Source: Persephonella sp. (lineage in GTDB: Bacteria; Aquificota; Aquificia; Aquificales; Hydrogenothermaceae). Taken from it: a stretch of DNA of 6,856 nucleotides. The first letter of the stretch is position 1, and each line of letters starts with the position of its first letter. A model generated the notes under the pieces. The model searched no databases and had not been told where the DNA came from. It was given only the letters and a program-made list of their open reading frames with translations. The translations under genes and the position numbers were made by a program. Shown in pieces: positions 5,899-6,856 of the stretch. The stretch spans positions 1-6,856 of the forward strand of contig JALWKR010000068.1 in assembly GCA_027081375.1 (NCBI GenBank), given 5' to 3'.

Positions 5899-5915
5899 TT
5901 TTATTTGAAATAAAA
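5899..5915. repeat. Short perfect inverted repeat
   Basis: TTTTATTT (5899-5906) and AAATAAAA (5908-5915) are exact reverse complements around one central G. It is purely A/T, lies in the non-coding spacer between the sigma gene and flgL, and may be chance or a protein-binding site. Confidence 0.35.
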
Positions 5916-6017
5916 TGTTAGGATTATATGTTATTGAGTTTAAAATAAATTCACCTGATTTTTTATTTCTTCTCCCTATTTTTATATTTTTTTTGCATTA
6001 TTTTATCATAAAATTTC

Positions 6018-6040
6018 AAAAAGGAGAGCAAAAGCCCTCT
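6018..6040 (-). terminator. Likely terminator of flgL
   Basis: Read on the minus strand, GAGGGC (complement of 6034-6039) pairs with GCTCTC (complement of 6024-6029) with one G-U pair and a TTTT loop. CC and five T residues (6022-6018) follow. It begins nine bases past the flgL stop codon. The stem is short, so efficiency may be modest; the stronger hairpin at 5796-5826 could act as a backup. Confidence 0.6.
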
Positions 6041-6047
6041 TTTACTT

Positions 6048-6856
6048 TCATTTCATATAGTTTAAAAGGCTTAACTCCTTATTTTGTGCAATAGAAGCTA
6101 GTAAAGCCTGATAAGCGGTTTTTGCCTGCTCCAATTTTGAAATAGTTTCTGCATAATCAGCATCTTCAAGAGAAGATTTTAAATTTTTAAAGTTTATTTT
6201 TAGATTTTCATGCTGAACTTTTAAGTTGTCAGCAATAACTATCTGTTCCCCAACCATAGACCTGTGCTGAGAAACAGTGTCTAATCCTATATCAAAGGCT
6301 TCTAAAATAGTTATCCTTCCATAATCTTTTCCGTTTACTTGAACATCTAAAACAGGCTGGTTTAATTGAGATATATCTCCTGAATCAATCATCTCTATGA
6401 TTTTGTCTAACGCTTCTACCATAACAAGTTTATTTGTTTTCTCATTTACACCTAAGTACTCTTTTCCATTAAAGTTAGTATTTAGTTCAACTCCACCAGC
6501 TACAGGAATTGTAGTTTCTTCTTCTGAGCCATGATAAACACCGTTTATATCAAAAGGTAATGACTGATTTTTTACACCGCCAAATAAAGCACTATCTCCA
6601 ACTTCTGTATTTGCAAGTTTTATAATGTAATCCCTCATACTTTTAAAGTAATCTCTTAAAACCTCTGCATCTTCTTTGTCTAGAACACCTATATTTAGTA
6701 TTCTTATAATCTCAGGTCTAACCTCCTGAGCAGTTTCTACAATATTTCCTAAAGTGCTTTCTGCTATATCAAGAACATTTTTTGCAGAAGTAATGTTTCT
6801 GTTGTATGTCTCTATCTCATCAACAAGATGTTCTAATCTCAACGTTCTGACAGTAT
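6048..6856 (-). CDS. flgL: Flagellar hook-associated protein 3 (hook-filament junction), N-terminus outside window
   Basis: FlgL forms the ring that joins the flagellar hook-cap zone to the filament and is exported through the flagellar type III system. The frame is open to the right edge (268 complete codons visible). A TTG at 6842 is internal, because in-frame residues T-V-R-T precede it and the family's N-terminal 50 or so residues are still missing. The visible start (RLEHLVDEIETYNRNITSAKNVLDIAEST) matches the flagellin-family helical region after the SDDP motif. ANTEVGDSALFGG is the FlgL-typical ANT...FGG turn before the variable middle domain. The C-terminus (SLEDADYAETISKLEQAK...LSLLNYMK) is the conserved flagellin/FlgL coiled-coil end. 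Adding about 50 residues gives some 320, normal for FlgL and far from the usual features of a full filament flagellin. No other flagellar gene is in the window; flgK would be expected upstream on the minus strand. Confidence 0.9.
   Translation of the reverse strand, partial: TVRTLRLEHLVDEIETYNRNITSAKNVLDIAESTLGNIVETAQEVRPEIIRILNIGVLDKEDAEVLRDYFKSMRDYIIKLANTEVGDSALFGGVKNQSLPFDINGVYHGSEEETTIPVAGGVELNTNFNGKEYLGVNEKTNKLVMVEALDKIIEMIDSGDISQLNQPVLDVQVNGKDYGRITILEAFDIGLDTVSQHRSMVGEQIVIADNLKVQHENLKINFKNLKSSLEDADYAETISKLEQAKTAYQALLASIAQNKELSLLNYMK

Noticed and set aside
5915..6094. A 59-codon plus-strand reading frame with a hydrophobic stretch (FLFLLPIFIFFLHYF) in the spacer before flgL
   Set aside because: It has no ribosome site, its hydrophobic part is what any T-rich tract encodes, and its end is antisense to the flgL terminator and 3' end.

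Overview
The window is AT-rich and gene-dense. Its codon use favours AGA for arginine and AAA for lysine, it has strong AAGGAG/GAGG ribosome sites, and its spacers are short. A reductive-TCA-type fumarate reductase/succinate dehydrogenase subunit, a small sigma-70 factor without region 1.1, a bacterial AspRS of the kind that may also charge tRNA-Asn, a CcdA/TlpA thiol pair and a flagellar gene together suggest a thermophilic, motile chemolithoautotroph of the Aquificota, perhaps Hydrogenothermaceae. This placement is inferred from protein character, not from a search.

Layout from left to right. Positions 1-633 (+) hold the C-terminal nucleotide-binding part of an ABC exporter that enters from outside the window. 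Convergent to it, and sharing the stop tetranucleotide TTAA, is an SdhB/FrdB iron-sulfur subunit (630-1370, -). A divergent spacer leads into a thiol-redox operon on the + strand: a TlpA/ResA-like thioredoxin (1585-1995), whose secretion signal lies just upstream in a different frame (1499-1576), and an overlapping CcdA-type electron carrier (1988-2836) closed by an intrinsic terminator. aspS (2978-4795) follows with its own extended -10 promoter and a hairpin at its stop codon. A group-2-like sigma factor (4948-5790) comes next. A non-coding spacer (5791-6047) then contains a GC-rich patch with a perfect hairpin oriented as a terminator for the minus strand. Last is flgL (6048-6856, -), which runs off the right edge.

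How the genes fit together: CcdA moves reductant across the membrane and would keep the extracytoplasmic CXXC of the TlpA-like protein reduced, usually for cytochrome c maturation. The SdhB/FrdB subunit would carry electrons between a flavoprotein and the quinone-reactive partner, which are not in the window. The other genes are unlinked housekeeping or motility functions.

Main points of interest: (1) the apparent single-base frameshift between signal peptide and thioredoxin domain; (2) an extra cysteine in SdhB/FrdB that should turn the usual [3Fe-4S] site into a second [4Fe-4S] site; (3) a CcdA with about 55 extra residues that look like two added membrane segments; (4) a GC-rich, terminator-ended patch that may be an unannotated small RNA. 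I saw no CRISPR array, insertion sequence, tRNA or rRNA, and no clear multi-gene system that would count as entirely new.
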